DNA of 6,109 bases from Bacteroidota bacterium (GTDB lineage: Bacteria > Bacteroidota > Bacteroidia > 2-12-FULL-35-15), in contig JAHEYA010000156.1 of the NCBI GenBank assembly GCA_023251855.1, positions 1-6,109 of the forward strand, written 5' to 3'. Shown one piece after another: positions 5,935-6,109 of the stretch. The stretch's first letter is position 1, and the number at the start of each line of letters is the position of its first letter. The position numbers and the translations under genes are program-made. Under the pieces are notes generated by a model. The model was not told where the DNA came from. It worked only from the letters and a program-made list of their open reading frames with translations, and made no database searches.

Positions 5935-6109
5935 ATAGCATTTTCAGGCATTTGCAAAAAGGTTTCAAAAACATGCTGTTTTTAATAAACAAAATTGTAA
6001 ATTTCTGTTCGTAACTAATTGCAGAATTATTTTGTATTCCATAAAAACATTTTTGTTACTTAGCCACCGTTAATTACCATCTGTCGAAAAAAATTTTACA
6101 CGTTTGAAT
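5935..6109. other. AT-rich non-coding stretch after the cdsA stem-loop
   Basis: I see no supported gene here. The longest ATG-initiated minus-strand frames are under 30 codons and lack family features. One plus-strand frame is open to the window edge after a TAG near 6060, but it has no ATG. The stretch may carry the upstream region of a gene beyond the window. The sequence TTATTTTGTATTCC (about 6027-6040) loosely resembles a Bacteroidota -7 element but misses the consensus spacing. Confidence 0.4.

Noticed and set aside
5935..6109. Small gene or start of psd after cdsA
   Set aside because: No frame with a credible start, length or conserved motif on either strand before the window ends.

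Overview
The window looks like chromosomal DNA from a member of the Bacteroidota. The DNA is AT-rich. No gene start has a convincing Shine-Dalgarno sequence, only A/T-rich leaders, which is typical of this phylum. The protein families also fit: a Bacteroidota-type stand-alone LUD (LutC-like) protein beside ftsH, a DUF4199 membrane protein, and a 7TM receptor fused to a SpoIIE/PP2C phosphatase. I cannot resolve a lower taxon.

Layout, left to right: (1) the 3' two thirds of ftsH (AAA+ membrane protease), cut by the window edge; (2) a 178-bp gap holding a stem-loop over the ftsH stop and a larger imperfect inverted repeat made of short ATGTAAA-like words; (3) a complete LUD-domain gene; (4) a 46-bp convergent gap with a compact hairpin; (5) a DUF4199 membrane protein gene on the minus strand; (6) a 45-bp divergent gap; (7) a 725-aa signal-peptide/periplasmic/7TM/coiled-coil/PP2C phosphatase; (8) after 39 bp, cdsA (phosphatidate cytidylyltransferase) with a GTG start; (9) about 240 bp without a supported gene, beginning with a long stem-loop that overlaps the cdsA stop.

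From memory of Bacteroidota genomes, ftsH, the LUD gene and cdsA commonly lie close together in that order. The unusual part here is the pair between the LUD gene and cdsA: the minus-strand DUF4199 gene and the divergent 7TM phosphatase. The phosphatase lies only 39 bp before cdsA with no obvious terminator between, so the two may be co-transcribed. All five products except the LUD protein are predicted membrane proteins. FtsH does membrane-protein quality control and CdsA makes CDP-diacylglycerol. An envelope-sensing phosphatase is a plausible neighbour, but a functional link is inference only.

I see no mobile element, CRISPR array, tRNA or rRNA, and no clear-cut novel defence or biosynthetic system. 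The best leads are the inserted phosphatase/DUF4199 pair and three inverted repeats in the gaps.
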